Assembly: GCA_965249185.1 (NCBI GenBank)
Contig: CBDFLS010000001.1
Coordinates: forward strand, 124,001 to 188,000
Length of the DNA: 64,000 nucleotides
Source: CBDFLS01 sp965249185
Lineage (GTDB): Bacteria > Chloroflexota > Dehalococcoidia > Lucifugimonadales > Australimonadaceae
Direction: 5' to 3'
The notes under the pieces were generated by a model. It saw nothing but the letters and a program-made list of their open reading frames with translations, did not search any database and was not told the DNA's origin. Each line of letters starts with the position of its first letter. The first letter of the stretch is position 1. The position numbers and the translations under genes were made by a program. Shown here piece after piece: positions 24,502 through 33,933 of the stretch.

Positions 24502-25770
24502 ATGAAAGTCCTAGTTGTCGGCGGCGGCGCGCGCGAGCACGCCATGCTATGGAAGCTGGCCCAGAGCCCGCGCCGGCCCGAGCTGTTCGCCGCGCCCGGC
24601 AACGCCGGCACCAGTGCCATCGCCACCAACCTGCCGGTGCCCGCCGCCGCCGTGGACGGCCTCCTCCGCGCCGTTCAGGACAAGGGCGTCGACCTCACCA
24701 TCGTGGGTCCGGAGGCGGCCCTGGCGGCCGGCATCGTGGACCGCTTCCAGGCCCGCGGGCTGGCCATCTTCGGCCCCACCCAGGCGGCGGCGCGGCTGGA
24801 GTCGAGCAAGGCCTTCGCCAAAGAGGTTATGGCCACCGCGGGCGTGCCCACGGCGGCGTCCCGCACCTTCGACACCTACGCCGAGGCCGCCGGCTACGTC
24901 CAGCTCCACGGCGCGCCGGTGGTGATCAAGGCCGACGGCCTGGCCGCCGGCAAGGGCGTGGTGGTGGCCGAATCAACGGATGAGGCGCTGCATGCATTGG
25001 ACGCCTCCATGCGCCGCCGGGCTTTCGGGGCCGCGGGAGAGCGCGTGGTGGTGGAGGAGTGCCTGCGCGGGCAGGAGCTCAGCGTCTTCTGCTTCACCGA
25101 CGGCTCATCGGTCTCGACCCTGGTGGCCGCCTGCGATTACAAGCGCATCCACGACGGCGACCGGGGCCCCAATACCGGCGGCATGGGCGGCTACAGCCCC
25201 CCCCCCCCGTGGACGCCGGAGATGGAGCGGCGGGTCAGGGAGGAGATCATGCTCCCCGTGGTCGGCGCCATGGCCGGTGCGGGCGTCCCCTTGAGCGGAG
25301 TGCTCTACGGCGGCCTCATCCTCACTGAACGCGGCCTTATGGTGCTGGAGTTCAACGTCCGCTTCGGCGACCCCGAGGCCCAGGTGGTGCTGCCCCGCTT
25401 GGAGACGGACCTGCTCGACATCATCGAGGCGGTGCTGGCCGGCGAGCTGGATAGCCTGCGCCTTCAGTGGTCGCCGGAAGCCTGCGTGGGTGTGGTGATG
25501 GCCTCGGGTGGGTATCCGGGTCCTTACGAGACCAGCGTGCCGATCACCCTGCCCGGTCGGCTGCCGCCGGACACGCTGCTCTTCCAGGCCGGGACGGCCA
25601 GCGAGGGTGATAGGGTCGTCACCGGCGGGGGCAGGGTGATGACAGCCGTGGGCTTGGGCGCTTCCATGACCGAGGCCAGGGAGCGGGCATACGCAGCGGC
25701 CGCCACGGTCCAGTTCCAGGGCGCGCACTACCGGCGTGACATCGCCGCGTTTGGGGACAGCTCCGCCTAG
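24502..25770 (+). CDS. purD: Phosphoribosylamine-glycine ligase
   Basis: 422 residues, the normal length. MKVLVVGGGAREHAMLWKLAQS begins the N-domain. The ATP-grasp domain has GAPVVIKADGLAAGKGVVVA and RRAFGAAGERVVVEECLRGQE, and the active-site block LEFNVRFGDPEAQVVLPRLE ends it. It performs step 2 of purine synthesis. It is separate from the purE operon and follows a repeat-rich spacer. Confidence 0.97.
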   Translation: MKVLVVGGGAREHAMLWKLAQSPRRPELFAAPGNAGTSAIATNLPVPAAAVDGLLRAVQDKGVDLTIVGPEAALAAGIVDRFQARGLAIFGPTQAAARLESSKAFAKEVMATAGVPTAASRTFDTYAEAAGYVQLHGAPVVIKADGLAAGKGVVVAESTDEALHALDASMRRRAFGAAGERVVVEECLRGQELSVFCFTDGSSVSTLVAACDYKRIHDGDRGPNTGGMGGYSPPPPWTPEMERRVREEIMLPVVGAMAGAGVPLSGVLYGGLILTERGLMVLEFNVRFGDPEAQVVLPRLETDLLDIIEAVLAGELDSLRLQWSPEACVGVVMASGGYPGPYETSVPITLPGRLPPDTLLFQAGTASEGDRVVTGGGRVMTAVGLGASMTEARERAYAAAATVQFQGAHYRRDIAAFGDSSA

Positions 25771-25787
25771 GCTTCGAGGTTGCCGGC

Positions 25788-27068
25788 TCAGGCGTCCTCG
25801 GCCAGGCGGAGGCCGCTGAACTGCCAGCGGGCGTCGGCGTGGAAGAAATTGCGGTACGTGCGCCGGATGTGCGATTGGGGCGTGACGCAGGAGCCTCCTC
25901 GCAGCACCATCTGGTTCACCATGAACTTGCCGTTGTACTCTCCGGGCGCGCCCTCCAGCGGTTGAAAGCCCGGATAGGGCGTGTACGCGCTCCGGGTCCA
26001 CTCCCACACGTCGCCGAAGAGCTGTTCGAGTTGCGAGCCGTCGCCCGGCGCCGTCATCGGGTGGCAGATGCCGGATTCGAGCAGATTGCCCTCGATGGGC
26101 TGCTCCCCCGCGGCGTGCTCCCACTCCTGCTCGGTGGGGAGCCGCTTGCCGGCCCAGTGGGCGTAGGCGTCCGCTTCGTAGTAGCTGATGTGGGCCGCGG
26201 GCGCGTGCTCGTCCAGGGGCAGCATTCCGGAGAGCGTCTGCGTCCACCATCCGCCATCCACCTGCTGCCAGTAGAGGGGCGCGGCCCACCCCTGCTCCTT
26301 GATCGTGCCCCAGCCATCCGAGAGCCAGAGCTCCGGCCGCTGATAGCCTTCAGCGTCCATGAACTGGAGGTACTCGCCGTTGGTCACGGGCCGCGAGGCC
26401 AGCCGGTATGGCCGGAGATACGTCTGGTGCCGGGGCTGCTCGTTGTCGAAAGCGAAGCCGTGGCCGTCGTGGCCCACCGGCTGTAGACCTCCCTCGAACC
26501 GGCGCCACCGGAGCGGGGGCGCTCCTTCTGCGCGTGGGACCTCTTGAGCGTGGTACGCCGGCCGCAAGGGGTTTACGCCCAGGTTGTATTTGATGTCGGT
26601 CAGCAACAGCTCCTGGTGCTGCTGCTCGTGATGAAGGCCCAGCACCAGCAGCGGCCCCGCCTCCTCCAACCGCTCGCCGTCCATGCCTTCAATAAGCCTG
26701 AGCATGGCCTGGTCCACATGGGCGCGGTACTCGTAGACCTCGGCCACCGTGGGACGGGAGAGGTGGCCCCGGTGAGGACGGAAATACTGGGGGCCGACGC
26801 TGTTGTAATAGGAGTTGAAGAGGAACTCGTGCCGGGGGTCCAGTGGTTGGTATCCGGCCAGGTATGGCTTGAGCAGGAAGGTCTCGAAGAACCACGACAC
26901 ATGGGCCAGATGCCACTTCGGAGGGCTCGCATCGGGCATGGCCTGGACCACGTAGTCCTCGGTGGCCAGCGGCGCGCAAATGCGCTCGGTGGTCCGCCGT
27001 ATCTCCTGGTACTGGGCCGCCAGGTCGGTCACTCCACCCTCGGACGACTGCTGAGGTTGCCCGCTCAC
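25788..27068 (-). CDS. egtB: Ergothioneine sulfoxide synthase EgtB-like
   Basis: 426 residues from a GTG with GAGGAG nine bases upstream. The N-terminal DinB-like domain carries the iron histidines in PKWHLAHVSWFFETF and LGLHHEQQHQELLLTDIKYNL. The C-terminal formylglycine-synthase-like domain has RPVTNGEYLQFM, RLPTEQEWEHAA, FGDVWEWTRSAYTPYPGF and VLRGGSCVTP. It joins cysteine or glutamylcysteine to trimethylhistidine with oxygen. The histidine methyltransferase egtD is not next to it. It converges on purD with 17 bases between stops. Confidence 0.9.
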   Translation of the reverse strand: MSGQPQQSSEGGVTDLAAQYQEIRRTTERICAPLATEDYVVQAMPDASPPKWHLAHVSWFFETFLLKPYLAGYQPLDPRHEFLFNSYYNSVGPQYFRPHRGHLSRPTVAEVYEYRAHVDQAMLRLIEGMDGERLEEAGPLLVLGLHHEQQHQELLLTDIKYNLGVNPLRPAYHAQEVPRAEGAPPLRWRRFEGGLQPVGHDGHGFAFDNEQPRHQTYLRPYRLASRPVTNGEYLQFMDAEGYQRPELWLSDGWGTIKEQGWAAPLYWQQVDGGWWTQTLSGMLPLDEHAPAAHISYYEADAYAHWAGKRLPTEQEWEHAAGEQPIEGNLLESGICHPMTAPGDGSQLEQLFGDVWEWTRSAYTPYPGFQPLEGAPGEYNGKFMVNQMVLRGGSCVTPQSHIRRTYRNFFHADARWQFSGLRLAEDA

Positions 27069-27203
27069 GTTGCCGATCTCCTCGGTCCCTTCGTGCGGCT
27101 TCCGCCACTATACGAGGCATCGTCTCAATGCACAATAATGGCAACACGGTGAGGCGGGCACGAAGCCGGGGGCGCACAGCGATGCGCGGCGGCGCGGCGG
27201 AAG

Positions 27204-28484
27204 CTACGGGGTTGCCCGGCCAGGGATAATCGCCGGGGACTCCGATGCCCCGACCACTCCCAAACCTCGGAGGGCCGGGTTGAAGATGCCGAGGGCCACG
27301 ATGTTCAAGAGCATGAGCACGGCCGCTCCGCCAAGCGCCAGGGACGGACTGGTGAAGTTCGCCACGGATGCCACCAGAGCGGCGCCCAAGGCCGGCAAGG
27401 CCCAGATAATAGTCATCAGGCCGATGACGCGGCCTCGCAGCTCATCCGGCACCATCACCTGAAGGTTTAGCTCAACCACCAGAAAGCCTATGGTCGCGGA
27501 GAAACCAGCTATCACGAGGAGAAAGAAGGAGAGGAGATACCATGAGCTGAAGGCGAAGGCCAGGAGCGTCCCGCCGAATACAACCGTGCCTATGACGGCC
27601 ACTTTCCCTCCGGCGTACCGCCTGAGTACTTTGGGCGCGGAGAGGATGGCGGCAATCGAGCCCACTCCTCCAGCCGAGGCCAGGAACCCGAGCCCCAGCG
27701 CATCGACGTACAACATGTCTTCGGCAAAGATGGGCAAGAGCATGATATAGCTCATGCCGAAAAGGCTGTTGAAGTAGGCGAGGCCAAAGAGGACGCGGAA
27801 GAGTGGATGGCGCCGGATGTACCCTATCCCCTCCGCTAGGTTGTGGAATGCGTTGCCAGAGCGGACCCGTTGCACGCGACGAGGCCGTAGCAGTTGCACG
27901 ACCACCGCCATGGTGGCGAAGGCCACGACGCTCACAAAGAAGCTGGTCTCGGCGCCCGCCGCGTAGATGACAAACCCAGCGATGGACGGTGTGACGATGC
28001 GGTTGAAGTCCCAGGCGATGCTCATAAGGGGGACCGCGTTGATAAGCTGGCGCTGGTCCGGCAGGAGGCGTGGAAAGAGGGCCTGCTGGCTCGGCTGATC
28101 GAAAGCCTGGACTGTTCCCGATACGAAGGCGGCGGCCACCAGATGCCACAGCTCGATCCGGTCGGTGAGGGTGAGGAAGGCCAGCACGCCGACAACGGCG
28201 GCTATCAGCACTTCAATGACGGTGATGATGTGCCGGGGGTCCAGGCGGTCGGCGAAAACGCCGCCTACCATCGTCAGCGTCACACTGGGGACGGCTATGG
28301 CCAGCGTCACGAAGCCCAGGTCCAGCGGGGAGCCCGTCAGATGGAATGCCAGCCACCCGATGGTGAAGTTCATCATCATGATTCCGACGATCTGGAGCTG
28401 CAGGCCGCTCCAGAAGAGCCGGAAGCCCGGATACCGCAGAACGGTAAAGACGTGGAGTTGACGTGTGATGATGGAGCGCAGCAT
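27204..28484 (-). CDS. MFS transporter (drug/siderophore-exporter type)
   Basis: 426 residues with about 12 membrane helices. FRLFWSGLQLQIVGIMMMNF at the N-terminus and GGVFADRLDPRH between helices 2 and 3 (the A-like motif) place it in the DHA3/EntS-type group of exporters. The substrate is unknown. It resembles the MFS protein at 45842-47131 in length and layout, so the two may be paralogues. Confidence 0.85.
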   Translation of the reverse strand: MLRSIITRQLHVFTVLRYPGFRLFWSGLQLQIVGIMMMNFTIGWLAFHLTGSPLDLGFVTLAIAVPSVTLTMVGGVFADRLDPRHIITVIEVLIAAVVGVLAFLTLTDRIELWHLVAAAFVSGTVQAFDQPSQQALFPRLLPDQRQLINAVPLMSIAWDFNRIVTPSIAGFVIYAAGAETSFFVSVVAFATMAVVVQLLRPRRVQRVRSGNAFHNLAEGIGYIRRHPLFRVLFGLAYFNSLFGMSYIMLLPIFAEDMLYVDALGLGFLASAGGVGSIAAILSAPKVLRRYAGGKVAVIGTVVFGGTLLAFAFSSWYLLSFFLLVIAGFSATIGFLVVELNLQVMVPDELRGRVIGLMTIIWALPALGAALVASVANFTSPSLALGGAAVLMLLNIVALGIFNPALRGLGVVGASESPAIIPGRATP

Positions 28485-28623
28485 TCGTGGGTCCCAATCA
28501 CCGGCTAGGCCGACGCCCGCGGCGAGGGCCTCTACCGCCGGCTAAGCCTATACGGCGTCGAAATTGGATATGACGGAGGACAGGGCCGCTGTGCGGCCGG
28601 CGGTCACCGCTGCAGCGCCGGGC

Positions 28624-29730
28624 TCACGGTACGATGGCGCTGCGGATGACAGGGGTGGTTTGGTCGAGCCATTCCGACTGGTCGAAGGCCTTGCTGATGT
28701 CGGCGAGCGGAAACTTGTGGGAGATGATCTTGTGCAGCGGGGTCGTGCGATAGTTGCGCACCAGGAAGTCCAGCATGAGCGGGATGTAGGCTGGCCGGTA
28801 GGCGGTGGTACCGATGATCCGCCGCGCCTTGCCGACCACGGAGCTGGGCTTGAAGTTGGTCGGGGTGGCGGTGAAGTTGCCTATCTCCACAAAGGTGCCC
28901 CAGGGACCCAACATCTCCAGGCCTTCGAGCAGCAGGTCGCTGAACCCCACGAGCTCCAGCACCACGTTGGCGCCACGGCCGCCGGTGAGCTCCAGCACCC
29001 GGGCCACGCGCTCCTCCGGCGTCTTGAGCTCGTTGATGTTAATGGTGGCGTCGGCGCCCAGCTCTCGGGCGAGGCTCAAGCGGGCCTCCTGGCCGTCGAT
29101 GGCGATGATGCGGCTGGCTCCCATATCCTTGGCCAGAGCGATAGTGTAGAGGCCCAGGCCGCCGGCGCCTTGGGTCACCAGCGTTTGTCCCTGCTCCAGC
29201 CCCGCCGATTTGAGCCCCTGGAACACCGTGCCCAGGGCGCAGTTGAGCGCCACCACCATCTCGTCGGACAGCTCGTCGGGCACTTTGAAGATCGGATGCA
29301 GCGGCGGGAGATAGAGGTAGTCGGCGTAAGTGTTGACGAAGTAGGGGTATTGTCCGCCCTCGGGCTTATAGGTCAGCTTGAAGCTGACGCAGCGGTTGTG
29401 ATCACCGCTCAGGCAGTAGATACACCGGTAGCAGGGGAAGCCCAGGCCGAAGATGATGCGGTCACCCTCTTTCAGCGAGGAGCCCAGGAAGTCGGTGGAC
29501 ACCCCCTTGCCCAGGGAGTGGACCACGCCGACGCCCTCGTGCCCCAGGGGGACGCCCGCCGCCGGTAGCGGATAGCCGTACTCACCACGCCACGTGTGCA
29601 GGTCGGAGCCGCAGAGCCCGGCCTGCGTGATTCGCAATATCAACGCCCCTGGGTCGGGGTCCGGGACATCGTACTCCTGGAGCTCCAGGGGCTTACCGTA
29701 CTCTTTGAGGATCGCGGTCCGGCCTTTCAT
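28624..29730 (-). CDS. Zinc-dependent alcohol dehydrogenase (MDR family)
   Basis: 368 residues from the ATG at 29730, with GGGAGAG just upstream. Catalytic zinc ligands are the Cys in GLCGSDLHTW and the His/Glu of LGHEGVGVV. The structural zinc loop is reduced to CYRCIYCLSGDHNRC. The cofactor motif is GAGGLGLYTIALAKDMGA. It oxidises or reduces an alcohol/aldehyde with NAD(P). It starts 26 bases after an aldehyde dehydrogenase on the same strand, so the pair probably oxidises an alcohol through the aldehyde to an acid. Confidence 0.88.
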   Translation of the reverse strand: MKGRTAILKEYGKPLELQEYDVPDPDPGALILRITQAGLCGSDLHTWRGEYGYPLPAAGVPLGHEGVGVVHSLGKGVSTDFLGSSLKEGDRIIFGLGFPCYRCIYCLSGDHNRCVSFKLTYKPEGGQYPYFVNTYADYLYLPPLHPIFKVPDELSDEMVVALNCALGTVFQGLKSAGLEQGQTLVTQGAGGLGLYTIALAKDMGASRIIAIDGQEARLSLARELGADATININELKTPEERVARVLELTGGRGANVVLELVGFSDLLLEGLEMLGPWGTFVEIGNFTATPTNFKPSSVVGKARRIIGTTAYRPAYIPLMLDFLVRNYRTTPLHKIISHKFPLADISKAFDQSEWLDQTTPVIRSAIVP

Positions 29731-29755
29731 GTTCTCTCCCACGCGCCCGGGGCGG

Positions 29756-31219
29756 CTAACTTCCGATGTAGATGCTGACGGCCTTCTCCCTGGTGTACTC
29801 CATCATCGCGGAGTAGCCACCCCCATGCAGGAAGCCGCTCCGCTTGGTGGTGGCGAAGGGAGAGCCGATGACTCCCCCGCTGGAGAATTGATTGATGCTG
29901 ACCATCCCGGCGTCGATCTGATTGGCCATCCGGTGGGCCCGGCCGATGTCCCTGGTCCAGATGGAGGCCGAGAGGCCGTAGGGGTTGTTGTTGGCGACTT
30001 GAATCGCCTCTTCGTCGTCGTGGAACTTCAGCACGGAGAGCACCGGCCCGAAGATCTCCTCCTGTGCGATACGCATGTCGGGGCGCACTTCGTCGAAGAC
30101 CGTGGGCTCCACGAAGTACCCGCGCTGGAACCGCTCGTCGTCTGGTATCCCGCCGCCGGTGGCGACGCGCGCGCCCTCCTTCTTCCCGATGTCCAGGTAA
30201 GAGAGCACCCGGTCGTACTGCTGCTTGTTGATGAGGGGGCCGATGTCCTTGTCCTCGTTCCAGGCGCCCAGGGTCACGTCGCCCATCGCCTTGGACACGG
30301 CCGCCACCATCTCATCCTTGCGCTTCTCGTTCACCATCAGCCGGGAGCCAGCGAAGCATGCCTGGCCCGAGAGCATGGTGATGGAACGGGTAACGATGGG
30401 CACCGCGCGCTCCAGGTCGGCGTCCTCCAGGACGATGTGGGGCGACTTGCCTCCAAGCTCCAGCTTGACCGGCACCAGGTTCTTGGCACAGGCCGCCATG
30501 ACCAGGGAGCCGGTCTCGGGGGAGCCGGTGAAGCTCATGTGGTTGATTCCCGGATGGCTGGAAAGGGCCGCGCCCGCCTCCTCGCCGTAGCCCGTGACCA
30601 GGTTCAGCACACCTGGCGGCAGGCCCGCCTCCAGGCCTAGCTGTGCGATGCGTATGCAGGAGAGCGGCGCGTCCTCGGGGGGCTTGGCCACCACCGTGTT
30701 GCCGGCGGCCAGGGCCGGCGCCGTGTCACCAACGAGCTGGACCGTGGGCACGTTCCAGGGGAAGATGATGGCGCAGACGCCGTGGGGCTCCCGGAGCGTG
30801 TAGCCGAAGTAGTCCGACGAGCCGGAGGGCAAGGTCACGCCCGTCAGCTTGTCGGCCGCGCCCGCGGAATACCGGAGGGTGCTCGCCACGCCGGATATCA
30901 TCCCTCGGGCCAGGCTCAGCGGCTGCCCTACATCCTGGGCCTCTATCTCCGCGATCTCCTCCAGGTGCTCGGTTACCAGCTCGTGCCACCGGTAGAGGAT
31001 TCGTCCCCGGTCGGTGGGCGAGGCCCTGGACCACTCCTTGAAGGCCCGGTGGGCGCTCTCCACCGCCTGGTCCACGTCTTCCTTGGTGCCCCGGGCGATG
31101 GTCTGGATCACCTCCTGGGTCGCGGGGTCCACCACGGGGATCGTCCCTCCCTTGGTGGCTGAGACCCACTGGCCGTCGAGCAGAAGCTTGCCATCCGGCA
31201 GGACTTGCGTCGTGGTCAT
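29756..31219 (-). CDS. NAD(P)-dependent aldehyde dehydrogenase
   Basis: 487 residues. The general-base Glu is in VPVKLELGGKSPHIV, the nucleophile Cys in SGQACFAGSRLMVN, and the C-terminal EEIFGPVLSVLKF is typical. AAGGAGAGGG precedes the ATG. It lies directly upstream of the alcohol dehydrogenase gene. The natural substrate cannot be told from the sequence. Confidence 0.93.
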   Translation of the reverse strand: MTTTQVLPDGKLLLDGQWVSATKGGTIPVVDPATQEVIQTIARGTKEDVDQAVESAHRAFKEWSRASPTDRGRILYRWHELVTEHLEEIAEIEAQDVGQPLSLARGMISGVASTLRYSAGAADKLTGVTLPSGSSDYFGYTLREPHGVCAIIFPWNVPTVQLVGDTAPALAAGNTVVAKPPEDAPLSCIRIAQLGLEAGLPPGVLNLVTGYGEEAGAALSSHPGINHMSFTGSPETGSLVMAACAKNLVPVKLELGGKSPHIVLEDADLERAVPIVTRSITMLSGQACFAGSRLMVNEKRKDEMVAAVSKAMGDVTLGAWNEDKDIGPLINKQQYDRVLSYLDIGKKEGARVATGGGIPDDERFQRGYFVEPTVFDEVRPDMRIAQEEIFGPVLSVLKFHDDEEAIQVANNNPYGLSASIWTRDIGRAHRMANQIDAGMVSINQFSSGGVIGSPFATTKRSGFLHGGGYSAMMEYTREKAVSIYIGS

Positions 31220-31403
31220 GTCTGTTCCCTCTCCTTAGCAAAAACTCGTCGACGGACTTAGCCGGACTCTAGCATGGCGCCGATAGGCCGTCAATTGTGG
31301 GGCCGGGGAGGATTGACCGTGGCCCAGGGGAGCCCTACCCTTACGCTTGGACGGCGCGTCCATGGCCGGAAGTCCCCACGATCAGCAGTCCAAAGAGGAG
31401 CCC

Positions 31404-31862
31404 ATGCCTCAAGTCGGCATCGTCATCGGCAGCAAGAGCGATAAGCCCATCATCGAGCGGACCCTCACGCTGCTGGATGAGCTGGGCATCGAGCACGAGC
31501 TTACCGTGGCGTCGGCCCACCGCACCCCGGAGCGCACGAGGGAGTACGCCATGAGCGCCCGCGACCGGGGCATCGAGGTCATCATCGCCGCCGCGGGAGG
31601 CGCCGCCGCCCTGCCCGGGACCATCGCCGCCTGGACCACCCTTCCGGTCATCGGCGTGCCGGTGCCGTCCAGCGAGCTCAAGGGGATCGACTCCCTCTAT
31701 GCCATCGCCCAGATGCCGCCGGGGGTGCCGGTGGCGTGCATGGCGGTGGGCGAGTGGGGCGCTCGCAACGCCGCGCTGCTGGCCGCCCAAATCCTGGGCC
31801 TCAAGTATGCTACAATACGCGAGGCGTACGAAGCGTACCGGCGCCGGATCGCCCAGGATTGA
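31404..31862 (+). CDS. purE: N5-carboxyaminoimidazole ribonucleotide mutase
   Basis: 152 residues from the ATG at 31404, which has AAAGAGGAG just upstream. An open frame extends back to 31347 without conservation. VGIVIGSKSDKPII, ASAHRTPERTREYA with the catalytic His, and IAAAGGAAALPGTIAAWT define PurE class I. No purK is in the window. It starts the purE-HAD-purB-purC-DUF3105-purS run. Confidence 0.95.
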   Translation: MPQVGIVIGSKSDKPIIERTLTLLDELGIEHELTVASAHRTPERTREYAMSARDRGIEVIIAAAGGAAALPGTIAAWTTLPVIGVPVPSSELKGIDSLYAIAQMPPGVPVACMAVGEWGARNAALLAAQILGLKYATIREAYEAYRRRIAQD

Positions 31863-31892
31863 CCCCCTCTCACGGCAAGCGTTTCAACGGTT

Positions 31893-32621
31893 ATGGGGCG
31901 AGTTAAGCACCCGATGGTCATCCTCTGTGACTTCGACGACACCACCACCGAGCAGAACGTAGCTACCCTCCTCCTCGAACGGTTCGGCGGCAACGGCTCC
32001 GGCTCGGAGACCGACGGCGGGTGGCGGGACCTCCGGCAGCAGGTCGCCGACCGCCGCATGGCCCTTTGGCAGTACCAGGAGATCGCCTTCTCCCGGCTCA
32101 GCGAGAGCCGCCAGGAGCTGGCCGGCTTCGCGGGCGCCCACGCCCGGCCGCGGCCCGGATTCGTGGAGCTGGCCGCCTACTGCGCCGAGCGTGGCGAGGG
32201 GATGGCCGTTGTGAGCCACGGCTTGGACTTCTACGTTGAAGCCGTGCTGGAAGCGCACGGGCTCCCGCACCTGCCCCATTACACGGTGGGCACCTCCGTC
32301 GCGGATGGCGGGATAGCCTACGCCTACTCGTTCACCCGCCCCGGCTGCGAGCGGTGGGGCAACTGCAAGTGCCGGGTGGTGGAGGGCTACCAGGCGCTGG
32401 GCCACGACGTTGCCTACGTGGGCGACGGCATCTCCGACACCTGCCCGGCCTCTAAAGCCGACTTCGTGTTCGCCCTGGGGCGGCTGCTGCAGTACTGCCG
32501 GGACGAGGGCATCGCCCATCGGGAGTTCAACGATTTCCACGACGTGATCGCCTACCTGAAGGAACGGCCGGCGGAGAGCCCCCTCCCCGCGACGCCCCCA
32601 GAGAGGCTGCGCTTTGATTGA
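31893..32621 (+). CDS. HAD-superfamily (IB) phosphatase, MtnX/SerB-like
   Basis: 242 residues (or 235 from ATG 31914). HAD motif I is CDFDDTTTEQNVATLLLERF, with D-x-D at its core, motif II lies near AVVSHGLDFYV and motif III/IV is YVGDGISDTCPASKADFVFA. This resembles MtnX and phosphoserine phosphatases. It sits between purE and purB with an eight-base overlap into purB, so a role tied to purine or ribose phosphates is possible, but the substrate is unknown. Confidence 0.82.
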   Translation: MGRVKHPMVILCDFDDTTTEQNVATLLLERFGGNGSGSETDGGWRDLRQQVADRRMALWQYQEIAFSRLSESRQELAGFAGAHARPRPGFVELAAYCAERGEGMAVVSHGLDFYVEAVLEAHGLPHLPHYTVGTSVADGGIAYAYSFTRPGCERWGNCKCRVVEGYQALGHDVAYVGDGISDTCPASKADFVFALGRLLQYCRDEGIAHREFNDFHDVIAYLKERPAESPLPATPPERLRFD

Positions 32622-33933
32622 GCGGTACGCGCGGCCCAAGATGAAGGCGGTCTGGTCCGACGCCGGCATGTACGACCGCTGGCTGGCGGTGGAGCTGGCC
32701 GTCTGCGAGGCGCTGACCGCCGCCGGCGTTATCCCCGACGCGGACATGGCCAAGCTGCGAGGCGCCCGCTACGACCCGGCCATCATGGAGGTGGAGCTCG
32801 CGCGGATCCGCCACGACGTCAACTCCTTCATACGCTCCATCACGCCCGGCCTGGGCCCCGAGGGCCGCTGGGTGCACCACGGCCTCACCTCCAACGATGT
32901 GAAGGATACGGCGCTGGGCATGCAGCTCCGCGATGCATCGAGCCTGCTGTTGGCGGAGGTGGACAGGCTGCTCGATGTGCTGGCGCGGCGGGCCCTGAAG
33001 CACAAGGACACCCTGGTTATCGGGCGCACCCATGGCGTCCACGCCGAGCCCACCACCTTCGGGCTGAAGCTGGCGCTGTGGTGGGACGAGATGGGCCGCA
33101 ACCGCAAACGGCTAGCCGAGGCCGGCGCCCAGGCGAGCGTCGGCAAGATATCGGGCGCAGTGGGCACCCACGCCACCGTATCACTGGAGGTCGAGACGGC
33201 GGCGTGCCAGGCCCTGGGACTGGAGCCCGCGCCCCTCTCGAACCAGGTCGTTCAGCGCGATCGCCACGCCCACTTCGTCTCCACCCTGGCCGTGGTGGCG
33301 GCGTCGCTGGAGAAGTTCGCCACCGAGATACGACACCTCCAGCGCACCGAGGTCCACGAGGTGGAGGAGCCCTTCGGCGAGGGGCAGACCGGTTCCTCGG
33401 CCATGCCCCACAAGCGCAACCCGGAGCTGTCGGAGCGGGTGTGTGGGCTGGCGCGCCTCGTCCGTGGCCACGCCGTCACCGCCCTCGACAACGTGGCGCT
33501 CTGGCACGAGCGGGACATCAGCCACTCGTCGGCGGAGCGGATCATCCTGCCCGATGCTTGCCTGGCCCTGGACTACATGCTGGACATCTTCACCGGGGTC
33601 CTCGACGGCCTGCGCGTCTTCCCGGAACGGATGCGGGAGAACGTTGAGCTCACCCGCGGGCTGGTCTTTTCCGAGCGGGTGATGCTGGCCCTGGTGGAGA
33701 AGGGCATGGCCCGGGAGAAGGCCTACGCGCTCAATCAGCGGCACGCCGCCCACGCTTGGGACCAGGGCGCCGACTTCCGCCAGCTCGTCCGGGACGATAA
33801 GATTGTCCAGGCGCTGCTCTCCGCCCAAGAGCTGGACGCAATCTTCGACTACGCCTACTTCACCCGCCACGTGGACGAGCTCTTCGCCCGCGTGGGGCTG
33901 CTGGCCAGGGAGACGAGCCATGCTGCTTCTTGA
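32614..33933 (+). CDS. purB: Adenylosuccinate lyase
   Basis: 439 residues from a TTG start (the conserved N-terminus is (M)IERYARPKMKAVWSD, so TTG is right). The fumarase-family signature GSSAMPHKRNPELSERV, the catalytic His block RTHGVHAEPTTFGLK and HHGLTSNDVKDTA are present. It acts twice in purine synthesis, releasing fumarate from SAICAR and from adenylosuccinate. It overlaps the HAD gene at its start and purC at its end. Confidence 0.96.
   Translation: MIERYARPKMKAVWSDAGMYDRWLAVELAVCEALTAAGVIPDADMAKLRGARYDPAIMEVELARIRHDVNSFIRSITPGLGPEGRWVHHGLTSNDVKDTALGMQLRDASSLLLAEVDRLLDVLARRALKHKDTLVIGRTHGVHAEPTTFGLKLALWWDEMGRNRKRLAEAGAQASVGKISGAVGTHATVSLEVETAACQALGLEPAPLSNQVVQRDRHAHFVSTLAVVAASLEKFATEIRHLQRTEVHEVEEPFGEGQTGSSAMPHKRNPELSERVCGLARLVRGHAVTALDNVALWHERDISHSSAERIILPDACLALDYMLDIFTGVLDGLRVFPERMRENVELTRGLVFSERVMLALVEKGMAREKAYALNQRHAAHAWDQGADFRQLVRDDKIVQALLSAQELDAIFDYAYFTRHVDELFARVGLLARETSHAAS

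Noticed and set aside
31341..31790. Minus-strand frame opposite purE
   Set aside because: A shadow of purE caused by high GC; no homology.
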